From contig NZ_JAKXMK010000028.1 in assembly GCF_022524485.1 (NCBI RefSeq), forward strand, positions 62,001 to 126,000: a DNA stretch of 64,000 nt, written 5' to 3'. The translations under genes were made by a program, and so were the position numbers. Positions within the stretch are counted from its first letter, which is position 1. Every line of letters begins with the position of its first letter. The DNA comes from Pseudonocardia alaniniphila (GTDB taxonomy: Bacteria > Actinomycetota > Actinomycetes > Mycobacteriales > Pseudonocardiaceae). The notes beneath the pieces were generated by a model. The model did not search any database, was not told the DNA's origin, and saw only the letters and a list, made by a program, of their open reading frames with translations. Below are positions 1 through 8,269 of the stretch, piece after piece.

Positions 1-180
1 GGCGAAGCCCTGCCGCTCGCGCCAGGCCGCGGCGTCGACGGCCCAGCGGGTGACCCGGAAGAAGCCGGGCGCTTCGGGGCCCCGCATCCAGCCGTTCATG
101 TCCTTGGGGTCCCGTGTGTCCCGCGGCCCTGTGTAGAAGCCGTCGAGCGACACCGACATCTGGGCGGTGACCTTGGTCAT
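1..180 (-). CDS. Dihydrofolate reductase-family protein (RibD C-terminal type), N-terminal part
   Basis: The gene starts at the ATG at 180 and runs off the left edge, so only the first 60 residues are visible. They begin MTKVTAQMSVSLDGFYTGPR, the usual opening of RibD_C/DHFR-like oxidoreductases: a first beta strand, then the 'SLDGF' loop that holds the nicotinamide cofactor. A Trp-rich stretch and 'VTRWAVDAAAWR' follow, as in the stand-alone actinobacterial members. These are NADPH-dependent reductases whose substrates are usually unknown, and nothing here identifies one. The family assignment is firm; function stays at family level because the catalytic core lies outside the window. Confidence 0.8.
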   Translation of the reverse strand, partial: MTKVTAQMSVSLDGFYTGPRDTRDPKDMNGWMRGPEAPGFFRVTRWAVDAAAWRERQGFA

Positions 181-347
181 GTTCGTGTGCCTCTCATGGT
201 GGCGGCCCCTGTGGCCGCCGGTACGCAGAGGTCGGAGCGGACCCACCGTTCTCTACACACGCCGGCAAGAAAACTGAGGGGAAGTGGGTACCGCAGGTTG
301 CGGCCCCGCCGGGCTGTCGCTTTCCGGTCTCAGCTGCGCCGGCGACC

Positions 348-968
348 TCACGGTCCGGTGGTGGCGGACACGGGGGTCTTTTCGTGTAGGCACCAGTCGA
401 GTGCGGCCGGCCACTGGCCGTATCCGTCTGCGGGGGTGATGTGGCCGGCGGCGGGGAGGATGTCGCAGTCCAGGTCGAGCGCGGCGCTCCACGCGCGCGG
501 GTCGGCAGGCGCGTATGGATCGGTCTCCGAGACGACCACATGCGGCGGCTTGGCCGACGCGGCCTTGAGGAGCTCGCGGTCGACGCGCTCGAGCTTGAAC
601 TCTTCGTTGCCGTTGGCCGCGGTGAACGCTTGCGCACCGAGCGGGGACACCAGCAGCACCCGGGTGACGCGCAGGTCGGCAGGCAGGGTCTGGGCGGCCT
701 GCAGCCACAGGGCGCAGCCGAGGGAGTGACACACCACGACGCGTTCCTGGTCGCCGAGCTGGGCCAGTTCGGCGTGCAGGAGATCGATCCATTCGCTCAT
801 CGACGGCTGCTCGGGCGCGGGAAACTGCGGATAGAGCACCTGCTCGCCCCGCTGGCGCAGGGCCTCGGTCAACCACCACAGCCAGTGCTGCCGCGGGCGA
901 CGGTGCTGCACGCCGTGCACCATGAGAAAGCGCCGCGCCGGCGGAGGCGAGCTGGACATCTCGGTCAT
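348..968 (-). CDS. RBBP9/YdeN-type serine hydrolase
   Basis: A 206-residue alpha/beta hydrolase of the compact RBBP9/YdeN family. It has an early 'FLMVHGV' strand-loop, a nucleophile elbow CHSLG (Ser82), a likely acid in 'SETDPYAP' (Asp150) and the base in 'AAGHITPADGYG' (His176). Size and the 'GHI' motif fit the family. The reading frame is open further upstream to 1028, but I chose the ATG at 968 because an AGGAG Shine-Dalgarno sequence sits about six bases before it. Natural substrates of bacterial members are mostly unknown; esterase activity is expected. The protein is cytoplasmic, with no signal peptide. It looks like a single-gene unit between the DHFR-like gene and the VOC gene. Confidence 0.85.
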   Translation of the reverse strand: MTEMSSSPPPARRFLMVHGVQHRRPRQHWLWWLTEALRQRGEQVLYPQFPAPEQPSMSEWIDLLHAELAQLGDQERVVVCHSLGCALWLQAAQTLPADLRVTRVLLVSPLGAQAFTAANGNEEFKLERVDRELLKAASAKPPHVVVSETDPYAPADPRAWSAALDLDCDILPAAGHITPADGYGQWPAALDWCLHEKTPVSATTGP

Positions 969-1125
969 CTGTCTCCTGATTTCTGTTCCCGTGGTCCTCG
1001 ATCGTCCTCCACGCCGCGCCGGCTGCATCGAGGGCGGCAGCGCCGTCGCTCCGCGATGCCGGTCGGGTGGCCATTGGTCATCGAGGCATGGTCAGCTGAA
1101 GCCAGGAGGCCATCGATCCCTCGGG

Positions 1126-1479
1126 TCAGTCCCGATGGTCGACGATATTGACAACGTTGCCGTCGGGGGCACGGACGAGGAATCGCCGTACGCCCCAGTC
1201 CTCCTTCGTCAACGGACGCACGATCTCGAAGCCCAATTCCTGCGCTTCCGCGTAGGCGGAGTCGACATCGTCTGTGAGTACGGAGACGACCGAGTCCTCG
1301 GGTGACGTGGCGTCGCGGGTGACGAGTTGGATGTAGGCGCCGGTTTCGGGGGAGATGTAGCGAGCTACCCACCCCATGTTGAATCCCTCGGTGCTCAGCC
1401 CGAGGTAGTCGGTGTAGAAGCTCTTCGCTGCGTCGACGTCGGCCACCCGGAGGTTGGCCACGATGCGGTTAACGCGCAT
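1126..1479 (-). CDS. VOC-family (glyoxalase/bleomycin-resistance fold) protein
   Basis: A 117-residue single-module vicinal oxygen chelate protein. It shows the two beta-alpha-beta-beta-beta units: 'IVANLRVADVDAAKSFYTDYLGL' at the start and 'VLTDDVDSAYAEAQELGFEIV' in the middle, ending with the typical 'RAPDGNVVNIVDH'. One module per chain implies a dimer with the active site formed across subunits. Members range from glyoxalase I to antibiotic-binding proteins, and the substrate cannot be told here. GAGG lies just ahead of the ATG at 1479. It is transcribed in the same direction as the flanking hydrolase and RidA genes, but with gaps of about 160 bases, so an operon is not required. Confidence 0.85.
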   Translation of the reverse strand: MRVNRIVANLRVADVDAAKSFYTDYLGLSTEGFNMGWVARYISPETGAYIQLVTRDATSPEDSVVSVLTDDVDSAYAEAQELGFEIVRPLTKEDWGVRRFLVRAPDGNVVNIVDHRD

Positions 1480-1641
1480 GGGATCCTCGCTGTTCGCTGT
1501 CCATCGCTCTCGGTCGCCAACGATCCACGCCCGCTGCCGCCCGCAAGGGCGCCTCCGGCGTCGTTACGCAAATGGCTCTCGACCAGCCTTGCCCCGATGC
1601 ACCCGACGAGGCCCGGATGCGGGAACTGTTCGCGGCGTCCG

Positions 1642-2049
1642 CTAGTCGCGGACTGCGGCGATCGCCTCCACCTCGACCAACTGGTCGTCGTAGCCGAGGA
1701 CCGTGACGCCCATGAGCGTGCTCGGGACATCGTGGTCGCCGAAGGCGTCCCTTACGACCTCCCACGCGGTGACGAGATCGGCTCGGCGGGAGGAGGCGAC
1801 AAGAACGCGGGTGCTGATCACATCCTCGATCGTGGCTCCGGCCTCGGCGAGTGCCGTGCGCATGTTCTCGACGGCTCTGGCGGCTTGCCCGGCGTAGTCA
1901 CCGACGGCCGCGGTAGTGCCGTCGGCGTTCAGCGGGCAGGCTCCAGCGAGGAAGATCAGCCGAGCGTCGGCCGGCGCGGTTGCGGCGTAGGCATACTCGG
2001 CGACGTCGGAGAGGGACTTCGAGCGGATCAGTGTCACTGCCTTGGTCAT
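1642..2049 (-). CDS. RidA family protein (enamine/imine deaminase fold)
   Basis: A 135-residue member of the RidA/YjgF/UK114 superfamily. The layout is typical: 'LIFLAGACPLNADG' (the substrate-pocket strand), 'GDYAGQAARAVENMRTALAEAGATIEDVISTRVLV' and 'VPSTLMGVTVLGYDDQLVEVEAIA' at the C terminus. True RidA hydrolyses reactive 2-aminoacrylate-type enamines made by PLP enzymes such as threonine/serine dehydratases, using a conserved Arg. An Arg sits in the right place ('ISTRVLV'), but many subfamilies have other substrates. The ATG at 2049 follows GAGGACC. A threonine dehydratase gene lies about 13 kb away and is not linked in an operon. Confidence 0.85.
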   Translation of the reverse strand: MTKAVTLIRSKSLSDVAEYAYAATAPADARLIFLAGACPLNADGTTAAVGDYAGQAARAVENMRTALAEAGATIEDVISTRVLVASSRRADLVTAWEVVRDAFGDHDVPSTLMGVTVLGYDDQLVEVEAIAAVRD

Positions 2050-2178
2050 CGGTCCTCAAGCTAACCGATCTCCTCGACGTGGACTGACGATAAGCCCGGG
2101 CACGCCACCCTGTGTCGACTGTTCGCGCCGCTCACCCTGACCAGTTAGGGCCGCGTCGTGAGTAGATCGACGCTTCGA

Positions 2179-3009
2179 TCAGCCGATCATCTCGTGAGGC
2201 ACGGCGAGATCTTCTGACTGGTAAACCCGGCTGATCGTCGCTGGATCATCACTCGTGCAAGCCTCGGCCACGCGGTCCATGAGCGTGTCGTACTCCGGGC
2301 CGGTCAGCCCCTTGTACGAGGCCTCCATGCGGCCCCATTCGTCCCACGGCAACATCTCCAGCTTGGAGAGCGACGCAAGGTCACGGATGGCGTTCCCGCG
2401 GATTTCTCCCACGCCCCACGCATCGTCGACGTCGGCGACGCCGAAGGTGTCGGGATCGATCGAACCGCTGCGATACAGAGCCCACGCCTCTCCTCCGGTG
2501 AGAAACTGCCCGGGCGCGAGGTCCTCCGGGTGATCCACGATGTCCCGGCCGAGCATCTCGGAGTCGATGCGGATCCACCGCTGATCCTCGGGGAGCCAGT
2601 ACTCCGTGATCCAGTGATCGACGCTCCGTGCAGAGATGAAGTAGGTCGCGAAACCGCACCGCGCTCTGGCCGGTATGCCGCGCAGCCGTAGGAGAGCGGT
2701 GCTCAGGGTGGCGAAGTGGCGGCAGGTGCCGACCACTCGGTGCGCGGGAGCCCGCGGGTGGTGAAGGGGAGCGGGATCGAGGTCTGAGAGGACCGTGATC
2801 AAGTCGTGAACCGGTCGGATGGCACGCTCGGTTTGCCGTCGTTCCGGCAGGCCCTGAGCGGCTGCCTCGTCAGGTTGGATGACCAGGCCCTGTGCCACCG
2901 TGCAGATGCCTACCGGGTCGCCCGGGAGATCGTCGGCGAGCCACAACTGCTCCGGCTCGAAGCTGGTGAGTGGACCGGGCTCGCTGTAGCTCCGCAGGTC
3001 GACAGCCAC
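2179..3009 (-). CDS. Transglutaminase-like (cysteine protease fold) domain protein
   Basis: A 276-residue protein with a transglutaminase-like core. The triad is visible: Cys96 in 'VVGTCRHFATLSTALLRLRG', His132 in 'SVDHWITEYW' and Asp149 in 'RWIRIDSEM'. The spacing and the small-residue helix after the Cys fit bacterial transglutaminase-like peptidases. There is no signal peptide, so it is probably cytoplasmic and may act as a protease or amide hydrolase rather than a cross-linker. The C-terminal 90 residues (after 'GGEAWALYRSG') are specific to this subgroup and I do not recognise a separate domain in them. The start is a GTG at 3009 with a weak ribosome site, so the exact N terminus is uncertain. 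Confidence 0.8.
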   Translation of the reverse strand: MAVDLRSYSEPGPLTSFEPEQLWLADDLPGDPVGICTVAQGLVIQPDEAAAQGLPERRQTERAIRPVHDLITVLSDLDPAPLHHPRAPAHRVVGTCRHFATLSTALLRLRGIPARARCGFATYFISARSVDHWITEYWLPEDQRWIRIDSEMLGRDIVDHPEDLAPGQFLTGGEAWALYRSGSIDPDTFGVADVDDAWGVGEIRGNAIRDLASLSKLEMLPWDEWGRMEASYKGLTGPEYDTLMDRVAEACTSDDPATISRVYQSEDLAVPHEMIG

Positions 3010-3435
3010 GATCCGGATGCTAACGGCATGCGCGTCAGCAGCATCTGCAGATCAACAACTCGGGTTCGGCCGGGCGGGTCCCGGTGCCGCGCACCGAGGT
3101 GTCACTCCACCAGGGAGCAAGGCTCGCACGTTGCGTGCGTATGGGTGCAGGGAAGGGGTGGGTGCTTGCCACGGCCATCTGGCCGGTCCACGCTGAGAAC
3201 GAAGACGGCAAGGGCGAGTCGATCCAGCACCGATTCGCGCACAATCCGGGACGATCAAGAACGACGACACCGGTGACGTCGCCAACGACCCTTGACGGCC
3301 GGCACCGGCAGAAAACGTGCATCTGCGATCGGACCTGCTGAAACGCAGACCAGGGGGCCGCCAGGGTGCCTTCATGGTGCGCCCGAACGGTGAAGCGCGG
3401 CGGTCATCCCGTGCACACAACTCAAGGAGACCGCG
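3010..3435. other. Intergenic region, about 425 bases, no gene recognised
   Basis: This gap separates the transglutaminase gene (leftward) from the VOC gene (rightward), so it must hold two divergent promoters. Short open frames exist on both strands, but none resembles a protein I know and none has a convincing ribosome site. The last 20 bases contain AAGGAGA, the ribosome site of the VOC gene. I see no RNA gene or repeat here. Confidence 0.4.
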
Positions 3436-4101
3436 ATGAGCACAACGGATTTCCGGAGCAGCGGCCAGAGCGGCAAGGACGTCGACCTGAAGCTCGAGGT
3501 GGTGGTCATCCCCGTCTCGGACGTCGACCGCGCGAAGGATTTCTACGAGGGCCTGGGGTGGCGGCTCGACGCCGACTTCGCCTTCGACAACGGCTTCCGG
3601 GTCGTCCAGTTCACGCCACCCGGCTCGGGCTGCTCGATCCAGTTCGGGACGGACATCACCCCGTCCACGCCCGGCTCGGCTTACGGCCTCTACCTGGTCG
3701 TCTCCGACATCGAGGCTGCGCGCGACGGGCTCGCGGCTCGCGGTGTCGACGTCAGCGAGGTGTTCCATGCCGACACGCCGGGCGCACAGTTCCAGCCCGA
3801 CGGCAGCGGTCGCGTCAGCAAGCCGGCGCCCGATCATGCCAGCTACGGTTCGTTCGCCACGTTCAGCGATCCGGACGGCAACGGCTGGCTGGTCCAGGAG
3901 GTGACGACGCGGCTGCCCGGCCGGGTCGACGCCGCCGACACGGCGTTCGCATCCGCGGCGGATCTCGCGAGCGCGCTGCGGCGTGCTGAGGCCGCCCACG
4001 GTGAGCACGAGAAGCGCACAGGTCAGGCCGATGAGAACTGGCCCGACTGGTACGCCGAGTACATGGTGGCGGAGCGGGCCGGGACGGAACTGCCGACGTG
4101 A
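3436..4101 (+). CDS. VOC-family protein with C-terminal helical extension
   Basis: A 221-residue protein. Residues about 18-155 form a VOC domain ('LEVVVIPVSDVDRAKDFYEGLGWRLD' ... 'FSDPDGNGWLVQEVTTRLPGR'). The last 65 residues are a charged helix-rich tail ending 'NWPDWYAEYMVAERAG', a tail often seen fused to this VOC subgroup in actinomycetes and of unknown function. A strong AAGGAGA lies ahead of the ATG. The stop codon overlaps a GTG (GTGA at 4098) that opens a 14-residue mini-ORF, and an SDR gene follows 50 bases later, so the three are probably co-transcribed. Substrate unknown; a role in small-molecule detoxification alongside the SDR is only inference. Confidence 0.85.
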   Translation: MSTTDFRSSGQSGKDVDLKLEVVVIPVSDVDRAKDFYEGLGWRLDADFAFDNGFRVVQFTPPGSGCSIQFGTDITPSTPGSAYGLYLVVSDIEAARDGLAARGVDVSEVFHADTPGAQFQPDGSGRVSKPAPDHASYGSFATFSDPDGNGWLVQEVTTRLPGRVDAADTAFASAADLASALRRAEAAHGEHEKRTGQADENWPDWYAEYMVAERAGTELPT

Positions 4102-4142
4102 GCGGCTACCACGTCATCGTTCTCGGCGGCTTGCCGGAGTGA
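4098..4142 (+). other. 14-codon mini-ORF resembling a Rossmann N terminus
   Basis: A GTG overlapping the VOC stop codon opens a frame of 14 residues ending at 4142: MSGYHVIVLGGLPE. The stretch 'HVIVLGG' looks like the first strand and glycine loop of an FAD/NAD-binding oxidoreductase (typically VIVLGGGPAG), but it stops at once, and the ribosome site of the next gene follows directly. Either it is the stub of a deleted flavoprotein gene, or a short coupling peptide that carries ribosomes from the VOC gene to the SDR gene. The similarity covers too few residues to prove homology. Confidence 0.3.
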
Positions 4143-4151
4143 GGAGGAATC

Positions 4152-4910
4152 ATGACGGGCACAACCACTCCTTTTTCCGCTCAGCGCGCACCGGAACTGC
4201 TCGGACAGACTGTTGTCGTGATCGGCGGCAGCGCGGGAATCGGGTTGGAGACAGCCCGACGCGCCCGTGCTGAGGGTGCCGAAGTCGTCATCACCGGCCG
4301 CAATTCCGATCGGCTCGAACAAGCGGCGGTGGAAGTCGGCGCGCGGAGCACCGCGGCCTTCGACGCCAACGACGCCGCTTCGCTGGAGGGGTTCTTCCAG
4401 GACCTGCCGGCGCCGATCGACCATGTGATGGTCACGGCAGGCGGCCCCCGATACGGACCCTTGCTCGAGATGGACTCGGCCCAGGTGCGCGACGCGATCA
4501 GCGACCACGCGGTGCTGGCGCTCGCGGTCGCGCGCAACGCCGCCGGGAAGATGAGGCCCGGGGGCACGCTGCTGCTCATGGGCGGTACCGGTGGCCGGCG
4601 TATCGGTCACGGCCTCGGGATCGTCTCCGCCGCCACAGCCGCGCTGCCTCCGTTCACGGCAGCCCTCGCGCTGGAGCTCGCGCCGGTTCGCGTCAACCTC
4701 ATCGCCGCAGGCTTCGTCGACACGCCGTTGTCGGCATCGCTGCTCGCAGACCGACTCGAGGAGCGCCGCAATGAGCTCCGGGAGAAGCTCCCGATCGGCC
4801 GTGTCGTCGGCCCCGCCGACGTCGCCGCGCTCGCCGTCCACATCATGAGCAACACGGCGCTCACCGGCGCGACGTACGACATCGACGGTGGCCAGCAGTT
4901 CATCTCATGA
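4152..4910 (+). CDS. Atypical short-chain dehydrogenase/reductase lacking the Tyr-x3-Lys motif
   Basis: A 252-residue Rossmann protein. The cofactor loop GGSAGIG is at residues 25-31, followed by 'VVITGRNSDRLEQ' (Arg after the second strand suggests NADP). 'VMVTAGGP' replaces the NNAG motif, and 'RVNLIAAGFVDTPLS' is the usual post-catalytic strand. The catalytic Tyr and Lys expected near residues 155-159 are absent: the region reads 'IGHGLGIVSAATAALPPF'. The fold is clear, but normal SDR proton transfer is not possible, so the protein is either a divergent enzyme or a non-catalytic relative. The C-terminal 'TGATYDIDGGQQ' is complete, so this is not a truncation. GAGGAGG lies just before the ATG. 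Confidence 0.85.
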   Translation: MTGTTTPFSAQRAPELLGQTVVVIGGSAGIGLETARRARAEGAEVVITGRNSDRLEQAAVEVGARSTAAFDANDAASLEGFFQDLPAPIDHVMVTAGGPRYGPLLEMDSAQVRDAISDHAVLALAVARNAAGKMRPGGTLLLMGGTGGRRIGHGLGIVSAATAALPPFTAALALELAPVRVNLIAAGFVDTPLSASLLADRLEERRNELREKLPIGRVVGPADVAALAVHIMSNTALTGATYDIDGGQQFIS

Positions 4911-4930
4911 AACGCGGGCCCGGCCTGCGA

Positions 4931-6103
4931 TCACAATGAGCGTGCAGCGACTGCGCTGTCCCGCCTGTTCGACGAGGCGGTGCAGGCAGCGGTCACGAGT
5001 CCGGCTGCGCCGAGGGCCGCGCTGATCCAGATCGGCGCCTGCGCCGACTGCGTGGCGTCCAATGCAAGTCCGCCGAGCGCCGGGCCGATTGCAGCCCCCA
5101 CATTGAACGACGCCGTCGCGTAGCTCCCGCCGAGCGTCGGAGCATCGACGGCCAGCACCAGCGCTCGGGCGATCACCGTGGAACCGACGGCGAAGGACAG
5201 CGCGCCCTGCACCCCGATCGCGATCAATGCGACGGTGGGGTGGACGGCGGTGAGAGCGAAGGTGGTCCAGCCGAGAACCAGCATGACTCCGCCGACCAGG
5301 ATGACGATTCCTGCGTGTCGATCGGCGAGGCGACCGGCTGCCGTCACGCCGACGAACGACCCGATTCCGAAGAGCGCCAGCCCGATCGGCACCCAACCCG
5401 GGTCGAGACCGGACCGGTCGGTCAACACCGGGGCCAGGTACGTGAACGTGCAGAACGTGGCTCCGTTGACCAGCGCTCCGACCAGCAACGTGAGCGCCAG
5501 ATTCGGCCGCCGCAGGGCGCCGAGTTCACCGACCACTCCGCCGACCCGGTGTCGACCTGCGGTCGCGGGAACGCCGAGCACGACGCCGATGATCGCGGGC
5601 AGCGAGATCAGCGCCACGGCCCAGAACGCCGAACGCCAGCCCCATGCCTGGCCCAGCAACGCCCCGGCGGGCACGCCGGCCACGCACGCCAGCGTGGTGC
5701 CGGCCAACAGGAGCGCTGTCGCACGTCCGGTCCGCTCACCGGGCACCATGCGAACAGCCACGGCGAGCGCGACGGCCAGGAAACCGGCGTTGGCGAGAGC
5801 TGAGATCACCCGCGTCGCGAACAGCACGGTGAACGACGGTGTCAGCGCTCCCACGACGTGCACCGCCACGAACACGGTGAGAAAGGCCAGGAGCGCGGCG
5901 CGAGGCGGGAACCGGCGGCACAGCACCGCCATCCCAGGGGCTCCGACGATCATCCCGACGGCGAAAGCCGATGTCAGGGATCCGGCAGCCGCTGTGGAGA
6001 TCGCCAGTTCAGCGGCGATCTCGGGCACCAGGCCAGCGAGCATGAACTCCGATGTCGCTTGCGCGAACACCGCTACAGCGAGCATGTACAACGCAACAGG
6101 CAT
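4931..6103 (-). CDS. MFS drug efflux transporter, Cmx/CmlR-like
   Basis: A 390-residue, 12-helix major facilitator. The opening MPVALYMLAVAVFAQATSEF, then 'GLVPEIAAEL' and the loop 'APGMAVLCRRFPPR', are characteristic of the actinobacterial chloramphenicol exporter group (Cmx, CmlR). These are proton-driven exporters in the plasma membrane, many with broader or unknown substrates, so resistance is inferred from resemblance only. The frame is open to 6220, but the ATG at 6103 begins directly at helix 1 and has GGAG seven bases upstream. The gene converges with the SDR gene; the stops are about 20 bases apart. Confidence 0.85.
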   Translation of the reverse strand: MPVALYMLAVAVFAQATSEFMLAGLVPEIAAELAISTAAAGSLTSAFAVGMIVGAPGMAVLCRRFPPRAALLAFLTVFVAVHVVGALTPSFTVLFATRVISALANAGFLAVALAVAVRMVPGERTGRATALLLAGTTLACVAGVPAGALLGQAWGWRSAFWAVALISLPAIIGVVLGVPATAGRHRVGGVVGELGALRRPNLALTLLVGALVNGATFCTFTYLAPVLTDRSGLDPGWVPIGLALFGIGSFVGVTAAGRLADRHAGIVILVGGVMLVLGWTTFALTAVHPTVALIAIGVQGALSFAVGSTVIARALVLAVDAPTLGGSYATASFNVGAAIGPALGGLALDATQSAQAPIWISAALGAAGLVTAACTASSNRRDSAVAARSL

Positions 6104-6358
6104 GACAGAACTCCGCAACCACGAGGGGAGACCGTCGCTGGGGCGCGCCGGAACATCACGACGCGGCGCCACGCAGACGGTCAGGAACCGTGCGAGAACA
6201 CGGCTTCCGGAGAACGCCACCTGTGCCGAACACGCTCATCGAGGGCCAGAACTCGCGGCCCTGGGATCCGGACTGCGAGCGCAGGTATGCGGCGTAGCCA
6301 CCGGAAGGCCGGTGGCTACGGTCTGTTCGCCTCGGGGCTGTTCACGATCTCGACGCTA

Positions 6359-7297
6359 TCACCGCTGTACCAGCGCATGTCCACGGCTTTCGTCTCGGCC
6401 CGGCGGCGAACGGGAATCGTCAGCGAGCCCGTCGGAGTCCATCCAGCGGACGACGCGTCCGACGCAGTCGTCGATTGCCGCGGCGTCGGAGTCGTCGAGC
6501 AGGTACTTGACGATCTGCTCCAGAGCGAATGTGCCGTACCACGTCCGGGCTCGGGTGTAGGTCGCTTCGTCGACGGTCTTCGCGATCGTCGGCCAGCCGT
6601 GCCAATGGGCCAGGCAAGCGACGTCGATGGCGGGATCGAAGGCGTGGGCGAGGTCCCAGTCGAGTACACCGATGACGTCGCCCTCTGGGGACCAGTGCAT
6701 GTTCTCGCCGGTGAGGTCGCCGTGGACGAGTCGGGGCGGCACGGGGTCGAGCGCCAACACCGCAGCCGTGCGTCGGACGGCGGAGTCGTGTAGGCGTGGT
6801 GGAAGGCGTGGAACGGCCTCGGCGAGGATCAGCTCTTCCCATCGTTGCCTGCCGGCGTAGGCGTGGGGGACGTCGAGGAGATCGATCAGCGGCGCCAGGT
6901 CGACTGCGGCGAGTGCGTCGAGAACGTTGCGGAGGGTCGTCGGATCACCGTTTCCGCGTGGCGCATAGCTACCGGGGATCCATGAGACGGCGACGGCGGT
7001 CCAATCCGATGTGGACACGACCGGGCTCAGTGGGATCGGCGTGGCAAACGGGAGTTCGGCTTGGGCCAGTGCTTCGAGCAGGGCCGTGCGGCGCGGAAGT
7101 GACTCGACGGCAGGTGCCGAGCGGGCGATCCGCACGGCTGCGACGTCCGGGATGAGAACGACGTCGTGGGAGCCACTGGGAATGACGGTGGTGCGGGCGA
7201 GGCTGGTGCTCGGCAACAGTGTCCCGACTATGCCGACCTCGCGATCTGTCGGCGGACGCGGGATCACCAGCCGAGAGTAGATCAGTGATCTGCCCAC
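6359..7297 (-). CDS. Aminoglycoside phosphotransferase (APH)-fold kinase
   Basis: A 312-residue protein of the APH/choline kinase-like superfamily. The Brenner motif 'LVHGDLTGENMHW' (catalytic Asp194) and the metal-binding 'GVLDWDLAHAFDPAIDVA' (Asp213) are both intact, so it should transfer phosphate from ATP. The N lobe is divergent, and the substrate (aminoglycoside, macrolide, sugar or other alcohol) cannot be deduced. An upstream start at 7297 is used here; a GTG about ten codons later is an alternative. It is divergent from the orotate phosphoribosyltransferase gene. Confidence 0.75.
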   Translation of the reverse strand: MGRSLIYSRLVIPRPPTDREVGIVGTLLPSTSLARTTVIPSGSHDVVLIPDVAAVRIARSAPAVESLPRRTALLEALAQAELPFATPIPLSPVVSTSDWTAVAVSWIPGSYAPRGNGDPTTLRNVLDALAAVDLAPLIDLLDVPHAYAGRQRWEELILAEAVPRLPPRLHDSAVRRTAAVLALDPVPPRLVHGDLTGENMHWSPEGDVIGVLDWDLAHAFDPAIDVACLAHWHGWPTIAKTVDEATYTRARTWYGTFALEQIVKYLLDDSDAAAIDDCVGRVVRWMDSDGLADDSRSPPGRDESRGHALVQR

Positions 7298-7374
7298 GCA
7301 GTGGTTGCCGGCGCACGCGGAAGCACTCCTGGGTCCGTGCCCGGCCCCGAAGTATGCAAAGGGACGATGGCCGG

Positions 7375-7905
7375 GTGGAGAAGTACGAATTGGCGGCCGC
7401 GCTGTATGACGTCTCGCATCTCACAGGAAGATTCGTGCTGCGCTCTGGCAAGACGACATCGGAGTACTTCGACAAGTACCGCTTCGAGTCCGACCCGGCG
7501 CTGCTGGGCGCCATCGCCGAGCGGGCCGCCGGCGAGATGCCATCAGGAGTTGACGTCCTTGCGGGCTTGGAGCTCGGCGGGGTCCCCGTCGCGACGGCTC
7601 TGTCTCTGAGGTCCGGCCTCCCGGTGGTCTTCGTGCGAAAGCAGGCGAAGACCTATGGCACCAGCAAACTCGCCGAGGGTGTGGACATCGCGGGTCGCAA
7701 CGTGCTGGTTGTCGAGGACGTCATCACCTCAGGCGGCCAAGTGGCGCTGTCGACACTCGAGCTGCGCAAGCTGGGGGCTGTCGTGACCGACGTTCTCTGT
7801 GTCGTGGACCGGGAAGAAGGTGGAGTCGAGAGACTGGCTGAACATGGGCTGAAATTGCACGCCCTGTTCACAGCGGCCGAGCTGAAGGTCTCTGCCGCAC
7901 TCTGA
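7375..7905 (+). CDS. Orotate phosphoribosyltransferase-type PRTase
   Basis: A 176-residue type I phosphoribosyltransferase. The PRPP loop reads VVEDVITSGG (about residues 112-121), preceded by 'GLELGGVPVATALSLRSGLPVVFVRKQAKTYG', which matches orotate PRTases, including the catalytic Lys and the flexible loop ('YGTSKLAEG'). It would make OMP from orotate and PRPP in pyrimidine synthesis. It stands alone, outside any pyr cluster, so it may be a second copy or a homologue acting on another base; I therefore give no gene symbol. The GTG at 7375 has AAGGGA ten bases upstream. An in-frame ATG at 7354 lacks a ribosome site. Confidence 0.8.
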   Translation: MEKYELAAALYDVSHLTGRFVLRSGKTTSEYFDKYRFESDPALLGAIAERAAGEMPSGVDVLAGLELGGVPVATALSLRSGLPVVFVRKQAKTYGTSKLAEGVDIAGRNVLVVEDVITSGGQVALSTLELRKLGAVVTDVLCVVDREEGGVERLAEHGLKLHALFTAAELKVSAAL

Positions 7906-7945
7906 ACCCTGCCGCACGGCCCGACCGGCGGTTCTGATGCTCGCC

Positions 7946-8269
7946 TCACTCGTCGCCCGCGCGTCCGGACGCCGACGTCGCGCGGCTGACCAGTTGCCGC
8001 AGGGCCTCGACATGGCTGTCGAAGGCCGTGCGGCCTCGCGGGGTCAGGGTGACCAGGGTGCGGCGCCGGCGGCCTGCGCCTTCCTTGCGGACCTCCGCGT
8101 ACCCGGCGTCGGCGAGGGTTGAGACCTGTTTGGAGAGTGCGGAGTCGGTGAGTTGGAGACTCTCTTTGAGGAAGCTGAACTCGGCCCACTCCGTTGCCGC
8201 GAGCAGCGCCATCAGACTCAGCCGGGTCGGCGGATGGATCAGTTCGTCGAAGCCGGGCGGTGTGGTCAT
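7946..8269 (-). CDS. MarR-like winged-helix transcriptional regulator
   Basis: A 107-residue winged-helix regulator: 'FDELIHPPTRLSLMALLAATEWAEFSFLKESLQLTDSALSKQVSTLADAGYAEV' is the helix-turn-helix and 'RKEGAGRRRRTLVTLTPRGRTAFDSHVEAL' is the wing and dimer helix. The recognition helix is 'TDSALSKQVSTL'. The ATG overlaps the stop of the upstream membrane-protein gene (ATGA at 8266-8269), so the two are co-translated, and the double palindrome at 8737-8789 upstream of the pair is the obvious autoregulatory operator. Ligand unknown. This short regulator type with a co-transcribed small membrane protein recurs in actinobacteria. Confidence 0.85.
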   Translation of the reverse strand: MTTPPGFDELIHPPTRLSLMALLAATEWAEFSFLKESLQLTDSALSKQVSTLADAGYAEVRKEGAGRRRRTLVTLTPRGRTAFDSHVEALRQLVSRATSASGRAGDE

